39,734 nt of DNA, taken from contig NZ_JNJP01000036.1 of the NCBI RefSeq assembly GCF_000701705.1, forward strand, positions 1 to 39,734, read 5' to 3'. Each line of letters starts with the position of its first letter. The stretch's first letter is position 1. The position numbers and the translations under genes were made by a program. This DNA is from Bilophila wadsworthia ATCC 49260 (GTDB lineage: Bacteria > Desulfobacterota > Desulfovibrionia > Desulfovibrionales > Desulfovibrionaceae). Shown here piece after piece: positions 1 to 7,889 of this stretch. The notes under the pieces were generated by a model. It saw only the letters and a list, made by a program, of their open reading frames with translations. It did not search any database and had not been told where the DNA came from.

Positions 1-262
1 GCACCTGTGTGTGGATCATGTGCACATGTTACTGTCGATTCCACCTAAATATGGGGTGGCAGAAGTAGTGGGCTATTTAAAAGGAAAAAGCGCTATTGAG
101 ATAGCGAAACATTTTGAAAAAGTTTGTAAAATAACAGGAGCGAGTTTCTGGGCGAGAGGATATTTTGTAAGCACGGTAGGAGTAGGAGAACGGGAAATTC
201 GGCTCTACATAGGGAACCAGGAAAAAGAAGACAGGAAGGTGGAGCAGCTTAAGCTGCTGTAA
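1..262 (+). CDS. tnpA: IS200/IS605 family transposase TnpA, C-terminal fragment
   Basis: The reading frame is open to the left edge (frame starting at base 2), so the N-terminus lies outside the window. About 86 codons are visible. The residues VDHVHMLLSIPPK contain the HUH metal-binding motif (His-Val-His), and ARGYFVSTVG contains the catalytic tyrosine that forms the 5'-phosphotyrosine link. The end, IRLYIGNQEKEDRKVEQLKL, is the usual C-terminal helix of this short (about 130-150 residue) family. The enzyme cuts and rejoins single-stranded DNA, moving the element in a 'peel and paste' way. Both catalytic motifs are intact in the visible part, so the gene may be active; this cannot be settled without the missing N-terminus. 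No TnpB is visible. Confidence 0.85.
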   Translation, partial: HLCVDHVHMLLSIPPKYGVAEVVGYLKGKSAIEIAKHFEKVCKITGASFWARGYFVSTVGVGEREIRLYIGNQEKEDRKVEQLKLL

Positions 263-337
263 TTCGCCGTAGGCGAATAGCAAAAACCGCTTTGAGCGGT
301 TACCGCGTTTCAAGCCCCCGGCTTTGCCGGGGGTTTT
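1..337 (+). mobile_element. IS200/IS605-type insertion sequence, 3' part only
   Basis: The element runs off the left edge of the window. It contains the C-terminal part of a single-strand (HUH, Y1) transposase followed by a noncoding right end. The right end carries a row of hairpins: GCAGCTTAAGCTGC at about 243-256, TTCGCC/GGCGAA at 262-277, ACCGCT/AGCGGT at 286-301 and CCCCCGG/CCGGGGG at 315-334. Stem-loops at the ends are a hallmark of this family, whose transposase recognises folded single-stranded DNA. No terminal inverted repeat or target duplication is expected. The right junction is placed near 337 because the reverse-strand methyltransferase sequence resumes there; the exact base is an estimate. 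Confidence 0.75.
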
Positions 338-526
338 GACTGTCCGTGCGAGGTATATCGAGCTCAGCCCCATGCCGCACCCCAGGTCGAGCACGCGCAT
401 ATGGGGAGAAAGGGGGATGTTTGCGGTCAGTTCTTCGGCGAACCTGACGCAATTGGGGCCCATCATGGTGGAGAGAAGGAAGTCGCGGTCGAACAACGGG
501 TTGGATGCTGTTGATGTTGGCTGCAT
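338..526 (-). pseudogene. class I SAM-dependent methyltransferase, 5' fragment cut by the IS200-type element
   Basis: The fragment starts at an ATG at 526 with a good ribosome binding site (AGGAG, about 9 bases upstream). It encodes about 63 residues that end in MRVLDLGCGMGLSSIYLART, the glycine-rich motif I of Rossmann-fold methyltransferases that binds S-adenosylmethionine. The preceding residues (FDRDFLLSTMMGPNCVRFAEEL) look like the N-terminus of a small cytosolic methyltransferase. After about residue 63 the frame runs into the hairpin-rich end of the insertion sequence and codes for nothing recognisable. The rest of the gene should lie left of the window, beyond the other end of the element. 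The substrate cannot be inferred. Interruption is inferred from the abrupt loss of similarity, not from a view of both junctions. Confidence 0.7.
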
Positions 527-604
527 GTGGAAACTCCTGTGTAAAAAAGTATCCCTGCCTTATATCGGAAACGGGCGCTTTTGTGGTCCTCCTTCTCGCT
601 TCTC

Positions 605-641
605 AAACGAAAAAGCGCCGCAAGCGTGGGCCTGTGGCGCT
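605..641 (-). terminator. rho-independent terminator of the CD3324-like gene
   Basis: On the minus strand the bases directly after the stop codon at 647 form an imperfect hairpin (GCGCC ... GGCGC, with CA/TG continuing the stem) followed by TTTTTC. Position and orientation fit the end of the small gene at 647-919. Confidence 0.6.
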
Positions 642-646
642 GTCCG

Positions 647-919
647 TCATGCCTGCCGCATGGAGGCAAGGATTTTATAGATGGTCTTGGCGGAGAGGTA
701 ATATTCTTCCGCCAGTTTGTGCACGGGAGCGCCGCCGAGATGTTTCTCGTACAGCTCCCTGTTCCGGGCGAGCCGCTCCCTGCGGGAGTCCGTGGCCTCG
801 CCCCAAGCCCGTTTCCGTTCCGCCTTGCGCGGAATATACAGATACACCCCGTCGGCATATTGCTGGATCGCGTCCAGCAGTTCGCGGGGAAGTATCCGGT
901 CGGCGTTGGTATAGCTCAC
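647..919 (-). CDS. CD3324 family small DNA-binding-like protein
   Basis: This encodes a 90-residue protein. The start of the mature sequence, SYTNADRILPRELLDAIQQY followed by ADGVYLYIPRK, and the C-terminal half with WGE-x-TDSR and a helix-turn-helix-like LAEEYYLSAKTIYKIL match the CD3324 family. That family is widespread in Clostridia and resembles the C-terminal DNA-binding part of phage Mor activators. The GTG at 919 is preferred as start because it lies about 11 bases after AAGGAG and gives the usual family N-terminus; the upstream ATG at 940 would place the ribosome binding site inside the gene. The role is unknown; a transcription factor is likely. It has its own terminator and no operon partner, and the neighbouring insertion sequence makes this an accessory-looking corner. 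Confidence 0.7.
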   Translation of the reverse strand: MSYTNADRILPRELLDAIQQYADGVYLYIPRKAERKRAWGEATDSRRERLARNRELYEKHLGGAPVHKLAEEYYLSAKTIYKILASMRQA

Positions 920-940
920 TACCTTGCCCACTCCTTGCAT

Positions 941-2206
941 GAATTTTCATGTGAGGATGAGCAAAGGCCGCCTGCTTCAATCTTCAGCTCGTCGCGCAGC
1001 AGCCTTTGCTACGGGCGGGCAAGATCCTCTGCTTTCGTAAATCCGTTTGTCATACAATGTATCCTAAAAAGAGCGCACGGTATGCGCGGTGGGTTTGCCG
1101 CCGTCGGTTGCGGCGGATGTTGAAACAAGGAATGCACTTCATGTTTTCCGTATGTCAGGGCACGGCTCCCGCTGCGGACGGACCTGATCCGCGGCGCCTC
1201 CGCCTTTTCTGACGGAGCGGGGCACCGGGCAGGGTGAGGATGCCTCCGTTTCCGTCACAATGGACATGGTTCTCTCGGAACGGAAACGCCGGAGGGCTGG
1301 CAAGGCGAGACAAACAGCGCTGTGCCGGACTGGGGAGGGATGGGCTGACCGGCGGTCATCTTGAAGGTGCCTTTTGGGTTTGTACCGGGCTACCCGCCAC
1401 CCGTCAACACGGCTTGGCCGTGGTGGTTGAGGACGCTTCTCTTAGGCGGGAAACCCGATCCTCCGTGCGGGGTGCCGGGAGGCTTTGGGGGTGGCTTTAC
1501 CGCCTCCAGACGCTTTCGGCGGGCTTTCCCCTGGTGGAGATTTTTCTATAATTAGGAATCGTTACTTTTTAAAGGAGGCCCGCATACGCTGAATAAAGGG
1601 TCAGTGAGGCAGGATTTTTTTGATATTTCTAGAAAAAAATAATTCAATACTTAAGAAAAGTTATGCGTAACTAGCTGCAAATTGGCGGTTGACAGAATGG
1701 CCCTGATATGACTCGCCGGAGTATAAAAAAAGCTGAAAAATTTTTCATCCCGACGGAAGCCTTGTTTCCCGGGGCTTTTGAGGAGAGAGCTTTCGCTTGG
1801 GCATGTACAGGGGTGTTGATCCTCTTCCGGTTTGCGTTTACACCTTCTTCACGCAGAGAGACATCCCCCCGGACAAGCGAGGGTTCGCTGCCGTATGCCC
1901 CCGATATCGGGGTGAGCATATCAACCCTCGGATATTCAGAAAGTTTTGATAGTGGGTCTCCCCGGTTTAACGAAAGAGCGACGGGCCTCGTTGCTCTAAG
2001 GCGTCCTTTTTTGCGTCCCGATGGTAGGCAATCGGACGGCGGGTGGTTCGAAAAAGAACTTGTCGGAAAAGAGTGTTAGACACTGGCCCCGAGTCGCCGG
2101 ATAGGCTATGCTGGATGTATGAATCTGTTTCCTTTCAGTAACAAGTACATATTGTTGCGAACTGCAAACAGCCTTTTTTTCTTGATTAAAGCGAGTGAGA
2201 TGACGA
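941..2206. other. about 1.27 kb without a convincing gene
   Basis: Several short open frames occur on both strands, but none has a good ribosome binding site plus recognisable protein character. The stretch 1370-1540 is GC-rich and can fold (for example CACGGCTTGGCCGTG near 1410). It ends in a TATAAT-like sequence near 1547, and bases 1560-1680 are AT-rich. On the minus strand 1671-1919 could encode 82 residues, low in complexity and without a recognised domain; it has the look of a spurious frame. The last 150 bases are the nrdD leader. A small RNA is possible but nothing here proves it. Confidence 0.5.
2140..2157. promoter_or_regulatory. candidate NrdR-like palindrome in the nrdD leader
   Basis: The sequence AACAAGTACATATTGTTG has matching ends (AACAA/TTGTT) around an AT-rich core and lies 50 bases before the nrdD start. 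NrdR boxes, which control ribonucleotide reductase genes in many bacteria, are 16-base AT-rich palindromes, usually in pairs. Only one copy is clear here, so this is a weak call. Confidence 0.3.
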
Positions 2207-4474
2207 ATGGTTAGTTCTATCAGGAAACGTGACGCACGCATTGTTCCTTTTGACGTGAACAAGATCGCTCAGGCAATCTTCCGTGCCGCCAGCAGTCAGG
2301 GAGGGAAGGATTATGTCCTTTCGCTCAAGATAGCCGCCGAAGTGCTGGAGCGCCTCAATGAGCAGTTCGAGGACGCCATCCCCGATGTGGAACAGGTGCA
2401 GGATCTGGTAGAAAAAACCCTTATCAAGAGCGGCCATGCCCGCACCGCCAAGGCGTACATCCTGTACCGCCACCAGCGGACCAAGATCCGGGAAATGAAC
2501 ACCCGGCTCATGACCACCATCCGCGACCTCACCTTCAAGGACGCCAAGGACAACGATCTCAAGCGCGAGAACGCCAACATCGACGGCGACACCGCTATGG
2601 GCATGATGCTGCGTTACGGCAGCGAAAGTTCCAAGCAGTTCTACGAGATGTACATCCTCAACCCGAAGCACAGCCTCGCGCACAAGAACGGCGACATCCA
2701 CATCCACGACCTTGATTTCCTGAGCCTGACCACCACCTGCTGCCAGATCGACATCAAGACGCTGTTCAAGGGCGGCTTCGGCACGGGCCACGGCTTCCTG
2801 CGCGAACCCAACGATATCCGCAGCTACAGCGCCCTTGCCTGCATCGCCATTCAAGCCAATCAGAACGACCAGCACGGCGGGCAGAGCATCCCGAATTTCG
2901 AATACGGCCTCGCCCCCGGCGTCGCCAAGACCTTCATCAAGGAACTGTGCCTGATCCTTGATCTCTACAATATGGAGAGCAAGGATGCTGTAAAGGCCGG
3001 GCTGCGCGCCTACATTGAGGAAAACGAATCCATCCTCGATGAAAAGGGCCTTGCCTTCGTCCGGGAGATCCTCACTCAGCACGCCCCCGCCCTGAACATC
3101 GACTTCGCCGTCAAGAAGGCCCTTGAGTACACCGAGAAGGCCACGTATCAGGCGATGGAAGCGCTGGTGCACAACCTCAACACCATGCACTCCCGCGCCG
3201 GAGCGCAGATCCCTTTCAGCTCCATCAACTACGGGACCGACACCTCCCCCGAAGGCCGCATGGTCATCCGCAACGTGCTGCTGGCCACCGAAGCGGGCCT
3301 CGGCAACGGCGAGACGCCCATCTTCCCCATCCATATCTTCAAGGTGAAGGAAGGCGTCAACTTCCGGGAAGGCGAGCCCAACTATGATCTGTTCAAGCTT
3401 GCCTGCCGCGTGTCCGCCAAACGCCTGTTCCCGAACTTTTCCTTCATCGACGCGCCGTTCAACTTGGCCTACTACAAGCCCGGCCATCCCGAGACGGAAA
3501 TCGCCTACATGGGCTGCCGCACGCGCGTTATGGCCAACATGAACGATCCGAGCCGTGAAATCGTCAACGGGCGCGGCAACCTGAGCTTTACGTCCATCAA
3601 CCTGCCCCGCCTCGGCATCCTTGCGGATCACAACGTCGACGCCTTCTTCGCCGAGCTGGACAAGATGGTGGATCTGGTCTTCGAGCAGCTTCTTGAGCGC
3701 CTCGAAATCCAGTCGTGCAAGAAGTGCAAGAATTATCCCTTCCTGATGGGGCAGGGCATCTGGATCGATTCGGAACGGCTCGGCCCGGACGACGAAGTGC
3801 GCGAAGTGCTCAAGCACGGCACGCTGACCGTGGGGTTCATCGGCCTTGCGGAGTGCCTCAAGGCGCTGATCGGCAAGCATCACGGCGAGTCCGAGGAAGC
3901 GCAGGAGCTTGGCCTCAAGATTGTAGGCTTCATCCGCGAGAAGGCGGACAAGAAGGCCGCCGAGACGAAGCTCAATTTCTCGGTGATCGCAACCCCCGCC
4001 GAAGGGCTTTCCGGCAAGTTCGTACGTCTCGACCGCAAGCGTTTCGGCTCCATCGAAGGTATTACGGATAAGGACTACTACACCAATTCGTTCCACATCC
4101 CGGTCTATTACAGCATCAGCGCCTACAACAAGATCCGTCTTGAAGCGCCGTATCATGCGATGACCAACGGCGGGCACATCACCTATGTGGAAGTGGACGG
4201 CGATCCGGTGAACAACCTTGAGGCGTTCGAGGATCTCATCCGGGCCATGAAGGACATGGGCGTCGGCTACGGGTCCATCAACCATCCCGTGGACCGTGAT
4301 CCCCTGTGCGGCTACACGGGCATCATCGGCGACGTGTGCCCCCGCTGCGGGCGTCACGACGGCGAAGGCGTCGATATCGAAGTATTGCGCAAGATCAAGG
4401 GCTACATCCGCGACGTGCGTTCTGAAGAGGAACGCCTCGAAGCCGAGGACAAGATGCCCAATATGGTGATTTAG
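2207..4474 (+). CDS. nrdD: anaerobic (class III) ribonucleoside-triphosphate reductase, large chain
   Basis: NrdD reduces ribonucleoside triphosphates to deoxy forms under anaerobic conditions. This chain has 755 residues. Residues 4-95 form an ATP-cone, the allosteric domain that senses ATP/dATP. The active-site region has TTTCCQID (Cys178/Cys179, the thiyl-radical position) and MGCRTR (Cys437, the second cysteine expected in formate-using enzymes). Near the C-terminus a zinc-site remnant has three cysteines (701, 711, 714) instead of the usual four. The canonical glycyl-radical tail is degenerate: only KIKGYI (Gly732) aligns with it, and the conserved FN-x-GK ... RVKH segment is absent. That segment occurs in a separate small protein downstream (4802-4969). 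The ATG at 2207 has a weak ribosome binding site but gives the normal ATP-cone start. Expected to work with the NrdG activase at 5136. Confidence 0.95.
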   Translation: MVSSIRKRDARIVPFDVNKIAQAIFRAASSQGGKDYVLSLKIAAEVLERLNEQFEDAIPDVEQVQDLVEKTLIKSGHARTAKAYILYRHQRTKIREMNTRLMTTIRDLTFKDAKDNDLKRENANIDGDTAMGMMLRYGSESSKQFYEMYILNPKHSLAHKNGDIHIHDLDFLSLTTTCCQIDIKTLFKGGFGTGHGFLREPNDIRSYSALACIAIQANQNDQHGGQSIPNFEYGLAPGVAKTFIKELCLILDLYNMESKDAVKAGLRAYIEENESILDEKGLAFVREILTQHAPALNIDFAVKKALEYTEKATYQAMEALVHNLNTMHSRAGAQIPFSSINYGTDTSPEGRMVIRNVLLATEAGLGNGETPIFPIHIFKVKEGVNFREGEPNYDLFKLACRVSAKRLFPNFSFIDAPFNLAYYKPGHPETEIAYMGCRTRVMANMNDPSREIVNGRGNLSFTSINLPRLGILADHNVDAFFAELDKMVDLVFEQLLERLEIQSCKKCKNYPFLMGQGIWIDSERLGPDDEVREVLKHGTLTVGFIGLAECLKALIGKHHGESEEAQELGLKIVGFIREKADKKAAETKLNFSVIATPAEGLSGKFVRLDRKRFGSIEGITDKDYYTNSFHIPVYYSISAYNKIRLEAPYHAMTNGGHITYVEVDGDPVNNLEAFEDLIRAMKDMGVGYGSINHPVDRDPLCGYTGIIGDVCPRCGRHDGEGVDIEVLRKIKGYIRDVRSEEERLEAEDKMPNMVI

Positions 4475-4481
4475 ATGAATA

Positions 4482-4592
4482 TTGGGGAGGGGAACCCTTC
4501 TGAAGAAGGACTTCCCCTTCCCAGCCCTCTCTCTTTCCCCTCCTAAGACTTTTGACTGGTGGGGAGGCCGCGCGGAGGGGTTCGTTCCGGCT
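4482..4592 (+). repeat. intergenic palindromic repeat, copy 1 (type B tail)
   Basis: A GC-rich hairpin (GGGGAGGGGAACCCTTCT / AGAAGGACTTCCCCTTCCC) is followed by the tail AGACTTTTGACTGGTGGGGA and by GGC-x-GCGCGGAGGGGTTCGTTCC. The same arrangement recurs at 20333, 22550 and 30131. This copy fills the gap between nrdD and its small partner gene. Confidence 0.85.
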
Positions 4593-4801
4593 GTTGGAAC
4601 GGGTGAGTTTTTCCATCCCCGTTCGCTAAGAGGAACGCCTTGGATCAATTCGTATAGCTCGGGGACAGCCCAGCTGGAGCGGTTGAACTGGAATGCATTG
4701 AAGAGGCGCGTGAATGTCGCGCTGATGAGCAAGCAAAGTGCGGATACCCGCATTTTCCGATATACCCATTATTGTTAAACCAAGTATTGGAGAACGGTTC
4801 A

Positions 4802-4969
4802 ATGAACACTGAAAGCAAGAAAGTTTTGGTTGGCGAAGGCGTGAAGTTTGAACGTATCCGTCGCATTACCGGATACCTCGTCGGCACCGTGGATCGTTTC
4901 AACAACGCCAAACGCGCCGAAGTCGAAGATCGCGTGAAGCATTGCAAGATCGGCTGCTGCGGTAACTAG
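4802..4969 (+). CDS. stand-alone glycyl-radical domain of class III ribonucleotide reductase
   Basis: This 55-residue protein starts at ATG 4802, about 9 bases after TTGGAGAA. Residues 17-47 contain RRITGYLVG, then RFNNAKRAEVEDRVKH, which is the C-terminal glycyl-radical signature of NrdD (family form RR-x2-GYLG ... FN-x-GK-x2-E-x3-RVKH). Gly24 would be the radical carrier. The tail has three cysteines (48, 52, 53; CKIGCCGN), perhaps a remnant metal or redox site. The large NrdD upstream lacks this segment, so the small protein probably supplies the radical domain in trans, as GrcA/YfiD does for damaged pyruvate formate-lyase. That role is inference. The next gene is the activase nrdG. An alternative is that insertion of the upstream repeat split an ancestral gene and the fragment gained its own start. 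Confidence 0.85.
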   Translation: MNTESKKVLVGEGVKFERIRRITGYLVGTVDRFNNAKRAEVEDRVKHCKIGCCGN

Positions 4970-4999
4970 GGTTCTTTCGTTTTGAAGCTGAAAAAGCTG

Positions 5000-5099
5000 T
5001 GAACAGGGATCCAATAAGCGCAGAAGCCTTTGGGAAGGGAGGGAAAAGCGTGGGGGTGCTCCCCCCTTTCTTTAGAAAAGCTTTTCCCTCCCTTCCCCA
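5000..5099 (-). repeat. intergenic palindromic repeat, copy 2 (type A tail)
   Basis: Read on the minus strand, a GGGAAGGGAGGGAAAAGC / GCTTTTCCCTCCCTTCCC hairpin is followed by AAAGGCTTCTGCGCTTATTG and GATCCCTGTTC. The tail matches copies at 20616 and 36239. A smaller nested palindrome (GGGGG...CCCCC) sits in the loop. It is oriented against the flanking genes, so it is not simply their terminator. Confidence 0.8.
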
Positions 5100-5135
5100 A
5101 TTCTCCCTCGTCTTGGCGAAGTCAGAGGTTTTGGT

Positions 5136-5639
5136 ATGAGCGACGAAATACGCATATCCGGCATCGTCGAGGAGTCCATCGTAGATGGGCCGGGCTTGCG
5201 CTACGTGCTGTTTACGCAGGGCTGCCCGCACCATTGCAAGGGTTGCCACAACCCGACGACGCACCCTTTCGACGGCGGGCGCATGGTTTCACCCGACTGG
5301 GTGTTTGCGGACGTGCGGAAAAACCCCATCGTGCGCGGGGTAACGTTCAGCGGCGGGGAACCGTTCGTACAGAGCGGAAAGCTTGCGCCGCTGGCAGAGC
5401 GCCTGCGCGCTGCGGGGTACAATCTGACGAGCTATACCGGGTATTTGTATGAGGAGCTGCTTGCGGACAGCCGGCATATGCCGTTGCTGCGCCAGCTGGA
5501 TATCCTTGTGGACGGCCCCTTCATACTGGAGGAGAAGTCCTTGATCATCCGGTTCCGAGGGTCGCGCAACCAACGTATCATCGACGTGCCCCGCTCATTG
5601 GCGGAAGGCCGCGTGGTGCTCCACCCTGCTATGGATTGA
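5136..5639 (+). CDS. nrdG: anaerobic ribonucleotide reductase activating enzyme (radical SAM)
   Basis: This 167-residue protein is a typical NrdG. It cleaves S-adenosylmethionine with a [4Fe-4S] cluster to place a radical on the glycine of NrdD. The cluster motif is GCPHHCKGC (Cys30, Cys34, Cys37; C-x3-C-x2-C), followed by HNPTTHPFDGG and by VTFSGGEPF, the SAM-binding GGE motif. Length agrees with the family (about 150-175). ATG 5136 is preceded by AGAGG at 8 bases. It is last in the nrdD - small glycyl-domain gene - nrdG unit and is followed by a strong terminator. Its substrate here is probably Gly24 of the small protein, Gly732 of the large chain, or both. Confidence 0.95.
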   Translation: MSDEIRISGIVEESIVDGPGLRYVLFTQGCPHHCKGCHNPTTHPFDGGRMVSPDWVFADVRKNPIVRGVTFSGGEPFVQSGKLAPLAERLRAAGYNLTSYTGYLYEELLADSRHMPLLRQLDILVDGPFILEEKSLIIRFRGSRNQRIIDVPRSLAEGRVVLHPAMD

Positions 5640-5643
5640 GCAA

Positions 5644-5677
5644 AGCCCTCCTGAGATTTCGGGAGGGCTTTTTTTTA
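5644..5677 (+). terminator. rho-independent terminator after nrdG
   Basis: The hairpin AGCCCTCC ... GGAGGGCT is followed by eight T residues, directly after the nrdG stop codon. It closes the anaerobic reductase unit. Confidence 0.95.
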
Positions 5678-5959
5678 TGTTTGGAAAGCCCTTCGGGGGG
5701 CGCGCGGACATCCTTGCTGGCGTAACTGGTATCTGTACGGATATACCGTTTATGCGGTAATCCGGGTGCGGAGAAGGGCTGCTCCATTGGTATGGGTGAC
5801 GCGGTAGAAAATAAAGAAGACGGAACAGGCACGTCCCGTCTCCGGAGGATAGAAGGCAAGGCTTGCTGTGCGTGCCTGTTGAGTGCACATTGGCGGGGAG
5901 GGAACCTCCGGTGTTCCCCGTTGGTGGAGCTGTTGAGTCGCATTGACAGGAAATAAAGT
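5678..5959. other. noncoding gap before creD
   Basis: About 280 bases with no supported gene. It should hold the creD promoter; AGGAAA about 7 bases before 5960 is the ribosome binding site. No clear promoter hexamers or riboswitch could be recognised. Confidence 0.5.
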
Positions 5960-7621
5960 ATGTTCGAAGTGATGTTGATCGGCCTGCTTGTACTCGTGTT
6001 GATTTTGATCCCGTTGTGCATCGGTTTCGTGGCCATAGTCAGATGGATCATGCGCCGGACGCGCCGGGTTTCCGGACAGCCCCCGGTTACTGCGGCGGAG
6101 CCGTTGCCTCCTCCGGGGGCTACGGAGAAAGGGGTGGCCCGGACAGAATCCCTGACCGCCGAAGATACGTTCACGTTCGAAACGTCTGGAGAGCAGGGGG
6201 CTCCTTCAGAAAAGGCCCGAGAACCTCAGTTGCCCGTGGAGGATGTTGTGGAGACGCCGCACAATACGGACAAGGCCGTGTTGCAGGATCAATTGAAGGA
6301 TTCGATGATGTTTCGTTACGCCGTCGTAGCGAGCATCGCACTGTTGCTCCTGATTCCGCTGTTGATGGTGGAAAGCCTCGTAGGGGAACGCTCGTCGCTG
6401 TACCGCGAAGTGGTGGCGGACATCAGCCGGACATGGGGCGGGCTGCAGCAGCTTTCCGGCCCGTATCTGCTGGTCCCGTATACGGAGCGTGTGGAGCGGG
6501 AACGCGTCGTGCCCGTCGAGGGAGGCAAGGACAGGCTGGTACGCGAAACAAGGCTGGAGGCGAGCTATTTCGTCATCCTGCCGTCGCGTCTGTCTTTTGA
6601 CGCCACGCTTGATCCAGAATCCCGCCGTAGGGGGATATACAGGGCGCTGGTGTATACGTCCGAGATCGGTATTTCCGGGCAGTTTACATTGCCGTCCAGG
6701 GAAGCGCTGACCCGCATCGTCCCCGCGCTGGTTGATGTGGATTATGCCCGGTCTTTTGTAGTCACGGGCCTGAGCCACCCGAGTGCGCTCCGCGAGGCGA
6801 GCCCGTTCGTTTGGGCCGGTGTCCCGCACAGCGCCGAGCCGGGTACGCAGCCGTTCGAGAACCTTCCGTCCGGTTTCCGTGTTCCCATTGCCTTGAATGC
6901 GGGGCAAGGGACATTTGACTTTTCGCAGCGCCTGGCCTTGAGCGGCAGCGGCGGCATCCGGTTTGCGACGGCGGGCGAAACCACGGAGATCAAGGTGCGT
7001 TCGCCGTGGCCGCATCCGAGTTTTCAGGGGCAGGTGCTTCCGGCCTCTTATGAGACTTCGGACACGGGCTTCTCCGCGGTGTGGAGCGTGCCCTCATTGG
7101 CGCGCTCGTATCCGAACCTTGGCACGCTGCACACGTGGCCGAGGCATTTCACGGAGTTTGCCGTCGGCGTGGATCTGTACCAAGCCGGTACGCACTATAA
7201 GCTGGTGGAACGCTCGGTGAAGTACGGCGTGCTGTTCATCGGCCTGACCTTCCTTGCGTTCATTGTGTTTGAAATGGGTCTTGGGGCGCGGCTGCATCCG
7301 GTACAGTACGGCATCGTGGGGCTGTCGATGGTGGTGTTCTATCTGGTCCTGCTGTCGTTGTCCGAGCATCTGGCCTTTCTGACATCCTACCTTTCGGCGT
7401 CGGGATGCATTGTACTGATGGTGTCGTGCTATGTCGGTTTCGCCCTGCGGAATTATAAGGAAGGTATAGGGATAGGCGTATTGCTCGTGGCCCTGTACTC
7501 GTTGCTGTACACGATCCTGCAGATGGAGGATTATGCCCTGCTCATGGGCACGGCCCTGCTGCTCGTCATGCTTGCCGCCCTCATGGTGGTTTCCCGCAAC
7601 CTTGCGAGGGGGAACAAGTAA
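5960..7621 (+). CDS. creD: CreD-like inner membrane protein with an extended N-terminus
   Basis: This 553-residue protein matches the CreD family (450 residues in E. coli) from about residue 110 onward. Shared blocks include LLLLIPLLMV-x3-V-x-ER, SGPYLLVPYTE, the WPHPSFQG block in the periplasmic part and RLHPVQYGIVGLSMVVFYL near the C-terminus. The order is a transmembrane segment at 5-27, a low-complexity cytoplasmic linker, a second segment at about 118-140, a large periplasmic beta-rich domain (about 150-410), then a cluster of membrane segments at the C-terminus. CreD is tied to envelope integrity and, in other species, to beta-lactam response under the CreBC two-component system. No creBC is seen here, so regulation is unknown. 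The extra N-terminal 110 residues are unusual for the family. Confidence 0.9.
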   Translation: MFEVMLIGLLVLVLILIPLCIGFVAIVRWIMRRTRRVSGQPPVTAAEPLPPPGATEKGVARTESLTAEDTFTFETSGEQGAPSEKAREPQLPVEDVVETPHNTDKAVLQDQLKDSMMFRYAVVASIALLLLIPLLMVESLVGERSSLYREVVADISRTWGGLQQLSGPYLLVPYTERVERERVVPVEGGKDRLVRETRLEASYFVILPSRLSFDATLDPESRRRGIYRALVYTSEIGISGQFTLPSREALTRIVPALVDVDYARSFVVTGLSHPSALREASPFVWAGVPHSAEPGTQPFENLPSGFRVPIALNAGQGTFDFSQRLALSGSGGIRFATAGETTEIKVRSPWPHPSFQGQVLPASYETSDTGFSAVWSVPSLARSYPNLGTLHTWPRHFTEFAVGVDLYQAGTHYKLVERSVKYGVLFIGLTFLAFIVFEMGLGARLHPVQYGIVGLSMVVFYLVLLSLSEHLAFLTSYLSASGCIVLMVSCYVGFALRNYKEGIGIGVLLVALYSLLYTILQMEDYALLMGTALLLVMLAALMVVSRNLARGNK

Positions 7622-7739
7622 TATGGTATGAATGAGCTAAGGGCGGTATGCAGATCGTTTGAAACAATGATGCATTGAAAGAAGATGCCCGGCCTCAACA
7701 TCATGTGATGACTCTCCCGGGGCTTCACGCTATATCCAG

Positions 7740-7776
7740 AACATCCCTCTTGACGCATGTCGGGAGGGATGTTTTT
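7740..7776 (+). terminator. rho-independent terminator downstream of creD
   Basis: The hairpin ACATCCCTC ... GAGGGATGT is followed by TTTTTGG, 120 bases after the creD stop. Confidence 0.8.
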
Positions 7777-7889
7777 GGATTTTGGCTCCTTTTTTGTGGG
7801 CAGGGATCCGATTTCATCTTGTGCCACGGCCTAACCCCATGAGAGAGCACATTCCCATCGGTTTACCGTTTTCCAATATTGCTTTTCCG

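Noticed and set aside
1234..1551. 105-codon plus-strand frame in the gene-free region
   Set aside because: Trp/Arg/Gly-rich with no domain and no convincing ribosome binding site; more likely noncoding DNA that can fold.
2186..4753. 855-codon open frame on the minus strand opposite nrdD
   Set aside because: It is a GC-driven shadow of nrdD: it has no recognisable domain and no ribosome binding site, while the plus strand encodes a textbook enzyme.
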